Shown: piece by piece, positions 1-9,343 of the stretch
How the letters are laid out: every line of letters starts with the position of its first letter
Position numbering within the stretch: position 1 is the first letter of the stretch
Assembly (NCBI GenBank): GCA_020442915.1
Contig: JAGRJD010000033.1
Span: 32,994-90,506 of the forward strand
Reading direction: 5' to 3'
DNA length: 57,513 bases
DNA from: Thiothrix sp.
GTDB taxonomy: Bacteria; Pseudomonadota; Gammaproteobacteria; Thiotrichales; Thiotrichaceae
Notes under the pieces: model-generated
Databases searched by the model: none
The model's input: the letters and a program-made list of their open reading frames with translations, nothing else
What the model was told of the DNA's origin: nothing
Translations under genes and position numbers: made by a program

Positions 1-3000
1 TGGATGCCCCATTTCTGGTGCGGGGTGAGCCAGTTCAGCGCCAGCTCCGGGTTGCCGTTGGACTTCTGGTTCAACAGCGGCTGGATGGTCTTGGTGTTGA
101 TCGGCGGGCGATACACCAGCAGGCTTTCGCCGAAATCACGCATCCAGGCATGATCCAGATAGAACTGCTGACGGCCGGTGAGGGTGCGCCAGGGAATGCG
201 TTCATGCACATTGGTGTAACCGGCGTTGTAGGAAACATGCTCATCCTCCAGGCCCGACCAGGTGGGGCTGGAAATGATCTTGCGCGGCTGGGTCACAATG
301 TCACGGAAGCGGATTTTTTCGTCTTCCTTGGGCAGCGCCAGATGGGTATGGTCGATGCCGGTCTGTTTCGAGAGTGCTCCCCAGGCCTTGACGGCTACCT
401 GACCATTGGTTTCCGGGGCCAGCGACAGGATCATTTCGGCAGCATCAATCGCGCTTTCCAGACGCGGGCGGCCTGCATTGGCGCCCTCGGCATGCGCATG
501 GTTGAGCCGCCCCAGCAACGCCACTTCCTTGTCGGTATTCCAACTGATGCCCTTGCCGCCATTGCCGAGTTTTTCCAGCAAGGGGCCAATGGCGGTAAAG
601 CGGGCGTAAGTGTCCGGGTAATTGCGTTCCACCGCGATCAGGTTGGGGGCGGTCTTGCCGGGGATCAGCTCGCATTCGCCTTTTTTCCAGTCACGCACGT
701 CCTTGGCCTGCGCCATTTCAGCCGGTGCATCATGCAGCAAGGGTAGTGTGACCAGGTCGGTTTCCACGCCCAGATGCCCGTCACAGACCTCGGAGAAGGC
801 TTTGGCAATGCCCTTGTAGATTTCCCAGTCGCTGCGCGCCTCCCAGGCCGGGTCGACGGCGGCGGTCAGCGGGTGAATGAACGGGTGCATGTCGGAGGTA
901 TTGAGGTCGTCCTTTTCGTACCAGGTGGCGGTCGGCAATACAATGTCGGAATGCAGGCAGGTGGTGGACATGCGGAAATCCAGCGTCACCAGCAGATCCA
1001 GTTTGCCCTCTGGAGCCTGCTCGTGCCATTGGACTTCTTCGGGGCGGGCACCGCCTTCTTCACCCAGGTCTTGACCCTGCACCCCGTTTTTGGTGCCCAG
1101 CAGGTATTTGAGCATGTATTCATGCCCCTTGCCGGAGGAACCCAGCAGGTTGGAGCGCCACACAAACAGGTTGCGCGGAAAATTCTGCGGGTTGTCGGGG
1201 TCTTCGGCGGCAAACGCAAGCTGCCCGGACTTGAGCGCATTCACGGTGTAATCCTGTGGACTCAGGCCAGCGGCTTTGGCGGCCTCGGCAATACGCAGCG
1301 GGTTGGTATTGAGTTGCGGTGCGGAAGGCAGCCAGCCCATGCGTTCGGCGCGTACATTGTAGTCGATCAGGCTGCCGCTATGGCGTTGCGCATCCGCCAG
1401 GGGTGAGAGGATTTCTTTCACCTCCAGCTTTTCATAGCGCCACTGGCTGGAGTGGTTGTAAAAGAAGGAGGTGGAGTTCATGTGCCGGGGCGGGCGGTTC
1501 CAGTCCAGCGCGAACGCCAGTGGCAGCCAGCCGGTCTGCGGGCGCAGCTTTTCCTGGCCGACATAGTGTGACCAGCCGCCACCGGACTGCCCCACACAGC
1601 CGCACATGGCGAGCATATTGATCAGACCCCGGTAGTTCATGTCCATGTGGTACCAGTGATTCATGCCGGCACCGACAATGATCATTGACTTGCCCTGGGT
1701 CTTGGCGGCGGTATCGGCAAATTCCCGCGCAATGCGGATCACCTTGGCGCGTGCCACCCCGGTAATGGCTTCCTGCCAGGCCGGGGTGTAGGGGGCGTTG
1801 GCATCATCAAAATCCTGTGCACAGTCATCCTCACCCAGGCCCTGGCTGACGCCGTAGCTGGCCATATTGAGGTCGTAAACCGTGACCAGCAGCCCTTCAC
1901 TGCCATCGGCCAGCGTCACCTTGCGCACCGGCAGTTGGTAACTGAGCACATCCTTGAGGGTATTGCCGGGGAAATAATCACTGGGTACGCCGCCAAAATA
2001 AGGCAGGCAGACACTCACCACGGCATCATGCTGCGCCACCTGGGACAGGCGCAGGCTGACTTCCTTCTGGGTGGCGGCATTTTTCTGCTGGATATTCCAC
2101 TTGCCATCCTCGCCCCAGCGGTAGCCGACGGAGCCATTGGGGGCAATGATGTCGCCGCTGGCGTCATCGATGGCGACGGTTTTCCAGTCAGGGTTATTGG
2201 CTTCACCCAGGTTCTCCACAAAGTCGCTGGCACGGGCGAAGCGTCCGGCCTGATAACTGCCGTCAGCACGCGGCTCCAGCAGCACCAGATTGGGCCAGTC
2301 GGTATTCTGGCGCACATACTCGGTGAAGTATTCGCACGGCTTGTCGCGGTGGAATTCCGTCAGGATCACATGCCCGAAAGCCAGCGCCAGCGCGGCATCG
2401 GTGCCCTGCTTGGGATTGAGCCACTGGTCGGCGTGTTTGGCAACTTCCGCATAATCCGGGGTAATGGCCACGGTTTTGGTGCCCTTGTAACGCACCTCGG
2501 TGAAGAAATGCGCGTCCGGGGTACGGGTCTGCGGCACATTGGAACCCCAGGCAATGATATAGCTGCTGTTGTACCAGTCGGCGGATTCGGGCACGTCGGT
2601 CTGTTCGCCCCACACCATGGGTGATGCCGGTGGCAGGTCGCAATACCAGTCATAAAAGCTCATGCAGACCCCGCCGATCAGCGACAGGTAACGGCTGCCG
2701 GCGGCATAGGACACCATCGACATGGCCGGAATCGGTGAAAAACCGACAATGCGATCCGGCCCGTACTGTTTGGCGGTGTAGACATTGGCGGCGGCAATCA
2801 GCGTATTGACCTCTTCCCAGTCCGAGCGCACAAAACCGCCCAGCCCGCGCTTGCTTTTGTATTGGCGGGTGGCCTCGGGGTTTTCCACAATGGCTTCCCA
2901 GGCCGCCACCGGATCGTTGTGCTGCTGGCGGGCGGCGCGCCACAGTTCCATCAATGGCTTGCGCATCAGCGGGTATTTGAGGCGGTTGGCGCTGTAGATG

Positions 3001-3305
3001 TACCAGGAGAAGCTGGCACCACGCGGGCAGCCACGCGGTTCATGGTTGGGCAGATCCGGGCGGGTGCGCGGGTAATCGGTCTGCTGGGTTTCCCAGGTGA
3101 CCAGGCCGTTCTTGACGTAGATTTTCCAGCTACACGAGCCGGTGCAGTTCACGCCGTGGGTGGAGCGTACCACCTTGTCATGTTGCCAGCGCTGGCGGTA
3201 ACTGTTTTCCCAGTCGCGGTTTTCGTCGGTGGTGACGCCATGCTGACCGGAGAAGGCGGTTTTGCTGCGTTTGAAAAAATTCAGTTGATCAATGAAATGG
3301 CTCAT
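1..3305 (-). CDS. narG: Respiratory nitrate reductase alpha subunit NarG (C-terminus beyond window edge)
   Basis: Catalytic molybdopterin subunit of the membrane-bound nitrate reductase, reducing nitrate to nitrite on the cytoplasmic side with electrons from quinol via NarH and NarI. The frame is open from the ATG at 3305 to the left edge, giving 1101 visible codons of a family usually near 1240, so about 140 C-terminal residues are missing. The N-terminus starts MSHFIDQLNFFKRSK and carries the FS0 cluster ligands (HGVNCTGSC followed by RGCPRG). The molybdenum-site segment (GEQTDVPESADWYNSSYI) follows. The start has an AAGGAG ribosome-binding site and lies 23 nt after narK2, so the genes are probably co-transcribed. 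narHJI would be expected beyond the left edge. I saw no frameshift in the parts I translated. Confidence 0.97.
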   Translation of the reverse strand, partial: MSHFIDQLNFFKRSKTAFSGQHGVTTDENRDWENSYRQRWQHDKVVRSTHGVNCTGSCSWKIYVKNGLVTWETQQTDYPRTRPDLPNHEPRGCPRGASFSWYIYSANRLKYPLMRKPLMELWRAARQQHNDPVAAWEAIVENPEATRQYKSKRGLGGFVRSDWEEVNTLIAAANVYTAKQYGPDRIVGFSPIPAMSMVSYAAGSRYLSLIGGVCMSFYDWYCDLPPASPMVWGEQTDVPESADWYNSSYIIAWGSNVPQTRTPDAHFFTEVRYKGTKTVAITPDYAEVAKHADQWLNPKQGTDAALALAFGHVILTEFHRDKPCEYFTEYVRQNTDWPNLVLLEPRADGSYQAGRFARASDFVENLGEANNPDWKTVAIDDASGDIIAPNGSVGYRWGEDGKWNIQQKNAATQKEVSLRLSQVAQHDAVVSVCLPYFGGVPSDYFPGNTLKDVLSYQLPVRKVTLADGSEGLLVTVYDLNMASYGVSQGLGEDDCAQDFDDANAPYTPAWQEAITGVARAKVIRIAREFADTAAKTQGKSMIIVGAGMNHWYHMDMNYRGLINMLAMCGCVGQSGGGWSHYVGQEKLRPQTGWLPLAFALDWNRPPRHMNSTSFFYNHSSQWRYEKLEVKEILSPLADAQRHSGSLIDYNVRAERMGWLPSAPQLNTNPLRIAEAAKAAGLSPQDYTVNALKSGQLAFAAEDPDNPQNFPRNLFVWRSNLLGSSGKGHEYMLKYLLGTKNGVQGQDLGEEGGARPEEVQWHEQAPEGKLDLLVTLDFRMSTTCLHSDIVLPTATWYEKDDLNTSDMHPFIHPLTAAVDPAWEARSDWEIYKGIAKAFSEVCDGHLGVETDLVTLPLLHDAPAEMAQAKDVRDWKKGECELIPGKTAPNLIAVERNYPDTYARFTAIGPLLEKLGNGGKGISWNTDKEVALLGRLNHAHAEGANAGRPRLESAIDAAEMILSLAPETNGQVAVKAWGALSKQTGIDHTHLALPKEDEKIRFRDIVTQPRKIISSPTWSGLEDEHVSYNAGYTNVHERIPWRTLTGRQQFYLDHAWMRDFGESLLVYRPPINTKTIQPLLNQKSNGNPELALNWLTPHQKWGI

Positions 3306-3328
3306 GATGATTGTCTCCTTGAAGCGCC

Positions 3329-4936
3329 TTACGGATTCCTGATTTCGCTGCCTTTGCGCAGGTAGAACCACCAGTTCAGGATCAGGCACAGGGCGTAGAA
3401 AATGGCGAAGCCGTACATGGCGTTTTCGGGGGTACCGCTCTTGATCTGGTCACCGATGACCACCGGGGCGATGAAGGCACCGTAAGCCGCTACCGCTGAA
3501 GTCCAGCCCAGCACCGGCCCGGCCTGCTGGCGGTCGAAGATCACGCCGATGGTGCGGAAGGTCGAGCCGTTACCAATGCCGGAGGCGGCAAACACCACAA
3601 TGAAGGTAATCAGGAACGGCATGAAATACTGCTCCGGGGTGGGCGAGTGAAAAGCCAGCATCATCAGGTAGCCGACATACACCGAGGCGAGCGCCATGAT
3701 CACGGAAATGACCTGGGTCACGATGGAACCGCCCATTTTATCGGCAATCCAGCCACCTACCGGACGGGTGAGCGCGCCGACAAAGGGGCCGATCCAGGCG
3801 TATTGCAGTGCCGAGGGGCCATTCGGGTTCTTGGCGTGCGTCCACACGCCAGTTGTGGCATCCAGGGTGTGGGTTTCCCCGAAAATCACCGAAATCGACA
3901 GCGGCAGCGCCATGGAAAAGCCGATGAAGGAGCCGAAAGTGACCACATACAACGCGGTCAGCGACCAGGTGTGCTTGTTTTTGAAGATGGCGAACTGTTT
4001 GGCAACGTTTTCCTTCATGGCGCCAAAGGCAGCCAGTTTCATCATCAGCACGGCAGCGATAATATCCAGTGGTACCGCCACCCACATGCTGAACAGCCCC
4101 AGCCCGGTCGGTGCCGGCAGGTACAGGTACAGGATGGTGATGGAGGGGATGAAGGCCAGGGTATAAAGGTAGGTGACTTTGGCAAAGGCAACCAGGGGAG
4201 AGCCGGTATCGGGCGAAATCGGCTTGAGATTGTTCATGCCGAACCAGCACAGTATTGCCAGCGGCACCAGCGACAGCACCCAGGCAAACCCGGCATTCTG
4301 GATCCAGGTGGGGGTACCGGCAGCAATCTTGCCGAAAATCCAGCCGCTGTCAGTGACCAGGGTCATGGGTTCGCCGCCCAGGGCACCGAAAATACCCACC
4401 GTCATCACCAGCGGGATAATGATCTGCATGCTGGTGACGCCGAAGTTGCCCAGGCCCGCATTCAGCCCCAGCGCGGTGCCCTGGATGCGCTTGGGGAAGA
4501 AGGTGCTGATATTGGACATGGAGCTGGCGAAGTTGCCGCCACCCACGCCCGACCACAGCGCCATGAGCTGGAACGACCACAAGGGCCAGTCCGGGTGTTG
4601 CAGCACAATGCCGGTGCCGATCGCCGGTGCCAGCAGCATCGCGGTGGTGAGGAAGATCACATTGCGCCCGCCGGCCAGCCGGATGAAGAAGGAGGACGGA
4701 ATCCGCATGGTGGCACCCGAAATACCGGCAATCGCCGACAGCGTAAACAGCTCCTCCTGGGTGAACGGAAAGCCGAGATTGAGCATCTGCACGGTGATGA
4801 TGCCCCACATCATCCACACCGCAAAACCGCATAACAGCGCCGGAATGGAAATCCACAGGTTGCGGTAGGCAATTTTCCTGCCGGTCTGCTCCCAGAACGT
4901 GTTGTCTTCCACGTCCCAGTGTTTGATGTCAGCCAT
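3329..4936 (-). CDS. narK2: Nitrate/nitrite transporter, NarK2-type MFS
   Basis: Major facilitator of the NarK family, about 535 residues with roughly 12 membrane segments and an extended periplasmic loop near residues 210-230. The ORF opens further upstream at 4984, but the start at 4936 (MADIKHWDVEDNTFW) is preferred because AAGGAGG lies just before it and family members begin with this sequence. It sits between narK1 and narG. In denitrifiers the longer NarK2 type is usually a nitrate/nitrite antiporter that feeds nitrate to NarG and removes nitrite. The assignment to antiport rather than symport is inference from length and pairing with a shorter paralogue upstream. Confidence 0.9.
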   Translation of the reverse strand: MADIKHWDVEDNTFWEQTGRKIAYRNLWISIPALLCGFAVWMMWGIITVQMLNLGFPFTQEELFTLSAIAGISGATMRIPSSFFIRLAGGRNVIFLTTAMLLAPAIGTGIVLQHPDWPLWSFQLMALWSGVGGGNFASSMSNISTFFPKRIQGTALGLNAGLGNFGVTSMQIIIPLVMTVGIFGALGGEPMTLVTDSGWIFGKIAAGTPTWIQNAGFAWVLSLVPLAILCWFGMNNLKPISPDTGSPLVAFAKVTYLYTLAFIPSITILYLYLPAPTGLGLFSMWVAVPLDIIAAVLMMKLAAFGAMKENVAKQFAIFKNKHTWSLTALYVVTFGSFIGFSMALPLSISVIFGETHTLDATTGVWTHAKNPNGPSALQYAWIGPFVGALTRPVGGWIADKMGGSIVTQVISVIMALASVYVGYLMMLAFHSPTPEQYFMPFLITFIVVFAASGIGNGSTFRTIGVIFDRQQAGPVLGWTSAVAAYGAFIAPVVIGDQIKSGTPENAMYGFAIFYALCLILNWWFYLRKGSEIRNP

Positions 4937-5017
4937 GCTGCCTCCTTGTTGAAGCTTGTCAGAACTTGTCAAAAGTGTGGTCAAAAATAATTAAAAATGG
5001 CTCAAGCCGACCCGAAC

Positions 5018-6295
5018 CTAGGCAATGGATGCGTCCTGTTTGAGCGGCTGGCTGGGGCGCTGGCCTTCGCGCTCCCGGTAGACGGGCCGTACTTCCGTGA
5101 AATACATCCACATCAGCGATACCCACACCACGCCGAACATCAGCATGAAGGCGGAAGAGCGGATGCCGGTCAGGTCCACCAGCGCCCCGAACATGATCGG
5201 CATCAGGAAGCCGCCCATGCCGCCGGCCAGCCCGACGATGCCCGAGACCACGCCGATGTTCTGCGGATAATCATCCGAGATGTATTTGAAGACCGAAGCC
5301 TTGCCAAGTGCGAACACCACGCCCAGCGTGAACAGCAGGATGGTGAACAGGGTCGGGTTCAGGCCGATATGAAAGGTGCTCGGGCCGTTGACGGTCTGGA
5401 TGGTAATATCGCTTTGCGGGTAGGACAGGAAAAACAGGCATACCAGGGAAATCCACAACACCCACCAGGTCATGGTGTGAGCACCGAAGCGGTCAGAGAA
5501 CCAGCCACCCACGGCCCGCAACAAACCGCCGGGGATGCTGAAGGCTGCTGCGAGGAAGGCTGCGGTTTCCAGCCCGAAGCCGTATTCGCTGACGTAGTAT
5601 TTGGTCATCCACAGCGCCAGCGCCACATAGCCGCCGAACACGATGGAATAATACTGGCTGTAACGCCAGACCCTGGGGTCCTTGAGCGCGGCCAGTTGTT
5701 CCCGGATGGAGACGGATTTATCAACTTTGTGGCTGGGGTCACTGAAGGTGAAAAACCAGAACAGCAACGCCGTGACCAGCATCAGTACCGCATAGACCTT
5801 GGGCACCATGGTCCAGCCATAGCCGACCACAATAATGGGAGCCAGCAACTTGGTAATGGCAGCTCCCGTGTTGCCGGCACCGAAGATACCCATGGCGGTA
5901 CCCTGCTGATCCTTGGGAAACCAGCGTGCGCAGTAGGCAATGCCAACGGTAAAGGAACCACCAGCAATCCCGACAAACAGGCCCGTAACCAGCAGCTGCC
6001 AGAAACTGGTGGCATAACTGATCAGCCAGATCGGAATCACGGTACAGAGCATGAGCACGAAAAAGACCATGCGGCCACCGTATTTGTCAGTCCACATCCC
6101 CAGTGGCAGGCGTACCAGCGAACCGGTCAGCACCGGTGTCGCCACCAGAATGCCGAACTCGGTTTCATTCAGCCCCAGTTGTTCCTTGATGGGAATGCCG
6201 ATCACGGCAAACATCATCCAGATCATGAAACAGACAGTAAAGGCCAGCGTGCTCATGATCAGCACCGACCAGGCCTTGTAGTTTTGTGTCGACAT
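5018..6295 (-). CDS. narK1: Nitrate transporter, NarK1-type MFS
   Basis: Second NarK-family MFS protein, 425 residues from the ATG at 6295 (MSTQNYKAWSVL), which has GGGGAG upstream. An earlier in-frame start at 6352 adds 19 residues without family resemblance. Conserved MFS features are visible, including RLPLGMWTDKYGGR between helices 2 and 3 and the glycine-rich GLFVGIAGGSFTVGIAYC segment. The shorter NarK1 type is generally a nitrate/proton symporter used to start nitrate respiration. It is the first gene of the minus-strand nitrate operon and faces narX across a 322-bp regulatory gap. In some bacteria NarK1 and NarK2 are fused; here they are separate genes 81 nt apart. Confidence 0.9.
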   Translation of the reverse strand: MSTQNYKAWSVLIMSTLAFTVCFMIWMMFAVIGIPIKEQLGLNETEFGILVATPVLTGSLVRLPLGMWTDKYGGRMVFFVLMLCTVIPIWLISYATSFWQLLVTGLFVGIAGGSFTVGIAYCARWFPKDQQGTAMGIFGAGNTGAAITKLLAPIIVVGYGWTMVPKVYAVLMLVTALLFWFFTFSDPSHKVDKSVSIREQLAALKDPRVWRYSQYYSIVFGGYVALALWMTKYYVSEYGFGLETAAFLAAAFSIPGGLLRAVGGWFSDRFGAHTMTWWVLWISLVCLFFLSYPQSDITIQTVNGPSTFHIGLNPTLFTILLFTLGVVFALGKASVFKYISDDYPQNIGVVSGIVGLAGGMGGFLMPIMFGALVDLTGIRSSAFMLMFGVVWVSLMWMYFTEVRPVYREREGQRPSQPLKQDASIA

Positions 6296-6617
6296 GAATT
6301 GACTCCCCAGGCAGAAAACGGGCAGGTAAAGCGTGTATAAAGGCAGGTACAACCGCTAAAACCCTCACAACGGTTGCGAACAGGCCCATTCTAGGCCGGT
6401 CGGGCACCGGGTCCAGTCCCCGGTACCAACAGGGGCCGGCGGCTCCGGAAGCGGAATACCACTTTGGTGGTAGCAAGGTATCCTGTAGCCTGCTGTTTAA
6501 TCAGCAGAAAAACCAGCCGGCCCCGGCCACAGCAAAAAACCGGCACAAAAGGGGTATAACCAATAATCGGCTATATTCCAACGTGGGGGGTGCCTATAAT
6601 CAGGTGAACGGTCAGGC
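6296..6617. other. narK1-narX divergent intergenic region
   Basis: This 322-bp stretch has no gene and separates two divergent nitrate transcription units. It contains the NarL-like inverted heptamers at 6457-6472. A second imperfect palindrome lies at 6555-6575 (TATA.CC.AT.AT.GG.TATA pattern, 16 of 21 symmetric positions). A TATAAT hexamer lies at 6595-6600. I did not find a good FNR site (TTGAT-N4-ATCAA) on either strand by eye, although anaerobic control would be expected. Confidence 0.6.
6457..6472. promoter_or_regulatory. NarL-like 7-2-7 inverted heptamer site
   Basis: The sequence TACCACTTTGGTGGTA has 6-bp perfect inverted arms (TACCAC/GTGGTA). It fits the NarL arrangement of two TACYYMT heptamers facing each other across 2 bp, with one mismatch on the left half and two on the right. 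It lies 162 bp upstream of the narK1 start and 146 bp before narX, and narL is encoded immediately downstream of narX. Autoregulation and control of the nar operon are inference. Confidence 0.5.
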
Positions 6618-8570
6618 ATGCAAGGGCAGGTAGAAGACAGGTTGTTGATCCATTTCCTGAAGCACAACAAGGCCGGTCGCAGGCTGATCAACCTGCTGGA
6701 CCGGGGAAAACTGCAGAGTTCCCTGCTGATCCGGGTCGGCGGCATGCTGGCGGCCATTATCCTGATGGGGCTGGTGGGTCTGTCCGTCTCCTGGATGGTG
6801 GCCGATACCGCCCAGGGCAATGGTGCCGCCATCAACATTGCCGGCAGCCTGCGCATGCAGGGCTGGCGCATGGTGGCCCTGCAGGCGCAACAGGACCGGC
6901 CCGGCGGGCGTGAAACCCTGCTCGCCGCCATCACCCGCTTTGAGAGCGACCTGAACTCGGCACCAATCCAGTCAGTGCTGCCGACCGATGCCACCAGCCC
7001 GCTCAACCAGACCTACCACCAGATTGCGGCCCACTGGCACGCACAGATCCGCCCTGCACTTGAAATATCGCCGGAACAGTCCGTCCTGCCGTCACAGAGT
7101 CAGGAAATGAGCGCCTTTGTGGCCCTGATCGACCATCTGGTGAAACAGGTCGAGGAAGCCACCGAAGCCAAAATTTTCGTACTGCGCGTCATTCTCGGGG
7201 TCTCCCTCATCGGTACCGCACTGGTGGCGGCCCTGTCGGTTTACCTGCTCAACAGCCTGCTGGTGGTACCGCTCAAGGACCTGCTGGCCCTGACCGGCCA
7301 GTTGCGTCAGGGCAATCTGGCCGCCCGGACCACGCTGGCGGGTGAGGATGAAATCGGCCAGCTGGGCGAAGCCTTCAACCTGATGGCGCATGACCTGTCC
7401 AAGCTGTATCAGAATCTGGAATCCCGCGTCGAGCAGAAGACCGCCGAGCTGACCCGCAGCAACCGCTCGCTGGACCTCCTGTACCGTTCCATTTCCCGCC
7501 TGCACGGCATGACGCCGGACCATACCGTGTTCCATGCCGTGCTCAAGGATGCAGAAAACCTGCTCGGCCTTGAAAACGGAACCCTCTGCCTCATGGAGAC
7601 GCAGGACAGCGAAGGCCGGATCATCGCCACCACCGGGCCGGATGGTACCAGTCCCCTGTGCGGGGACCAGCGGGACTGTGTGTCCTGCAACTTCAGCGCA
7701 CCCGGTCATCTGGAACCCCATGCGGACGGTCAGCGCCTGCGCCTGCCCCTCACCAATGCGGACAAGCATTACGGCATGCTGGCGGTGGATATTCCCGCCG
7801 GTACCGCCACTGAGCACTGGCAGGTCCAGCTGCTGGAAGCCCTGTCGCACCATATCGGTGTCACCATCGCCTCGGAACAGCGCATCGAGCAGAACCGCCG
7901 GGTCTCCCTGCTGGAGGAGCGGGCGGTGATTGCCCGTGAACTGCACGACTCGCTGGCACAGTCACTGGCCTACATGCGCATTCAGGTCAGTCGCCTGCGC
8001 CATGCCCTCCGGCAGGGACCGATGGCCGCCACCGAAGATGAGGCCGCCGAGGCACTGGAAGAACTGCGCGAGGGACTGAACAGCTCCTACCAGCAGCTGC
8101 GTGAACTGCTGTCCACCTTCCGCCTGCGCATGGAGGATGCCGACCTTGGCCATGCCCTGGAACAGACCGGCAATGAATTTGCAGCCCGGTCCGGGCTGAA
8201 CATCACCCTCCGGTTCGGTCTCGACCACCTCAGCCTGTCACCACACGAGGAAATCCACCTGCTGCAGATCGTGCGTGAAGCCCTGTCCAATGTGGTCAAG
8301 CACGCTCAGGCCGATCAGGCCTGGGTCGTACTGGAACCGGGCGCCGCCGGCGTGGTCTGCCTGCGGGTGGAAGACAATGGCATCGGTATCCGGAAATCGG
8401 CAGCCATGCACCATTACGGCATGGCCATCATGGAGGAGCGTGCCCGTGCCCTGCATGGTATGATCCGGTACCTGGCACGTGCGGGTGGCGGGACGGTGGT
8501 ACAACTGGACTTCATCCCCGGCCACCCCAGACCCGCCATGCCGGAAACAAGGACTCACCATGCCGCCTGA
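6618..8570 (+). CDS. narX: Nitrate/nitrite sensor histidine kinase NarX
   Basis: Membrane sensor kinase of 650 residues that detects nitrate in the periplasm and phosphorylates NarL. TM1 is about residues 38-61. It is followed by a P-box (NIAGSLRMQGWRM, about 73-85), the nitrate-binding element of the family. TM2 is about 188-212 and HAMP about 212-265. A central GAF-like module carries the family cysteine cluster (C348, C354, C357). A HisKA_3 domain has the phospho-acceptor His443 in RELHDSLAQS, followed by a HATPase domain (EALSNVVKHA, DNGIGI). The ATG has a modest AGGTGA 10 nt upstream. Its stop overlaps narL by 11 nt, showing a two-gene operon. The N-terminal 37 residues before TM1 are longer than in E. 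coli NarX. Confidence 0.95.
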   Translation: MQGQVEDRLLIHFLKHNKAGRRLINLLDRGKLQSSLLIRVGGMLAAIILMGLVGLSVSWMVADTAQGNGAAINIAGSLRMQGWRMVALQAQQDRPGGRETLLAAITRFESDLNSAPIQSVLPTDATSPLNQTYHQIAAHWHAQIRPALEISPEQSVLPSQSQEMSAFVALIDHLVKQVEEATEAKIFVLRVILGVSLIGTALVAALSVYLLNSLLVVPLKDLLALTGQLRQGNLAARTTLAGEDEIGQLGEAFNLMAHDLSKLYQNLESRVEQKTAELTRSNRSLDLLYRSISRLHGMTPDHTVFHAVLKDAENLLGLENGTLCLMETQDSEGRIIATTGPDGTSPLCGDQRDCVSCNFSAPGHLEPHADGQRLRLPLTNADKHYGMLAVDIPAGTATEHWQVQLLEALSHHIGVTIASEQRIEQNRRVSLLEERAVIARELHDSLAQSLAYMRIQVSRLRHALRQGPMAATEDEAAEALEELREGLNSSYQQLRELLSTFRLRMEDADLGHALEQTGNEFAARSGLNITLRFGLDHLSLSPHEEIHLLQIVREALSNVVKHAQADQAWVVLEPGAAGVVCLRVEDNGIGIRKSAAMHHYGMAIMEERARALHGMIRYLARAGGGTVVQLDFIPGHPRPAMPETRTHHAA

Positions 8571-9210
8571 CACCCCCCAACGCCTGCTGATTGTCGATGA
8601 CCATCCCCTGTTCCGCAAAGGGGTACGCTATCTGGTCAACATGGTGACGGGTTTCACCATTGTTGGTGAAGCCTCATCCGGACAGGAAGGCATCGACATG
8701 GCAGCAGCACTGGAGCCAGACATGATCCTGCTTGACCTGAACATGCGGGACATGAGCGGGATCGAGGTTCTGAAAGCTGTCAAGGCCAGTGGGGCCGATA
8801 GCCGGGTGGTGATGCTCACCGTATCCGATCAGGCTGATGACTTGGTGACGGCCCTGCGCTCCGGTGCGGACGGCTACCTGCTCAAGGAAATGGAGCCGGA
8901 GGCTCTGGTGGAGAAGCTGGCCGAAGCCGCTGCCGGGCAAATCACCCTCACCGAACGCCTCATCAACCTGCTGGCACACGCCATGCGCCATGACGCACTC
9001 CGCCCCTCAACCCCTTCTGAAGCCGGGCTGACCGAACAGGAGCAGCGTATTTTGGAGCTGATCGCCGCCGGCAAAAGCAACAAGCTGGTGGCGCGTGCCC
9101 TCGGTATTGCCGAAGGCACGGTCAAGGTGCATGTCAAGCACCTGCTACGCAAGCTGGGCCTGCGCTCACGGGTGGAGGCAGCGGTCTGGTATGTGGAGCA
9201 GCAGAAATAA
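8560..9210 (+). CDS. narL: Nitrate/nitrite response regulator NarL
   Basis: Response regulator of 216 residues. The receiver domain has the acidic pair in IVDDH, phospho-acceptor Asp59 in ILLDLNM and the conserved lysine in GYLLKE. The C-terminal LuxR/GerE helix-turn-helix is visible from LTEQEQRILELIAAGKSNK to GTVKVHVKHLLRKLGL. The ORF is open further upstream, but the ATG at 8560 (MPPDTPQRLLIVDD) matches the family and follows AAGGA; it overlaps the end of narX. The output is most likely activation or repression of nar genes through TACYYMT heptamers, one candidate pair of which lies at 6457-6472. Confidence 0.95.
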   Translation: MPPDTPQRLLIVDDHPLFRKGVRYLVNMVTGFTIVGEASSGQEGIDMAAALEPDMILLDLNMRDMSGIEVLKAVKASGADSRVVMLTVSDQADDLVTALRSGADGYLLKEMEPEALVEKLAEAAAGQITLTERLINLLAHAMRHDALRPSTPSEAGLTEQEQRILELIAAGKSNKLVARALGIAEGTVKVHVKHLLRKLGLRSRVEAAVWYVEQQK

Positions 9211-9242
9211 GCTTGTGCCTGTCGATTGACTTCAGCAAGCTT
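9209..9242 (+). terminator. Weak hairpin after narL
   Basis: Arms AAGCTTG (9209-9215) and CAAGCTT (9236-9242) with a 20-nt loop, followed by TTC. The stem is short and the U-tract poor, so this is only a possible terminator for narXL. It lies between convergent narL and pgpA. Confidence 0.25.
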
Positions 9243-9343
9243 TTCTAATTCGGCACTGCTGGCGTGTTTGAACGATGGTATCCTCCAACGCTATTGGACC
9301 AGAATGCCAGACAAATTGTCCAGGCGGGTATTGATACAGACTG

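Noticed and set aside
1..3305. Suspicion that narG was fragmented because only short closed frames appear there
   Set aside because: Translating from 3305 gives one uninterrupted frame to the window edge; it only lacks a stop because the gene is cut by the edge.
3647..4834. A 395-codon open frame on the plus strand opposite narK2
   Set aside because: The translation is His/Gln/Arg-rich with no recognisable domain, while the opposite strand encodes a clear NarK protein with a strong ribosome-binding site.
4997..6340. A 447-codon open frame on the plus strand opposite narK1
   Set aside because: Same pattern of antisense codon bias; narK1 is the real gene.
6595..6600. TATAAT as the narX promoter
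   Set aside because: It ends only 17 bp before the ATG with no -35, so the transcript would have almost no leader.
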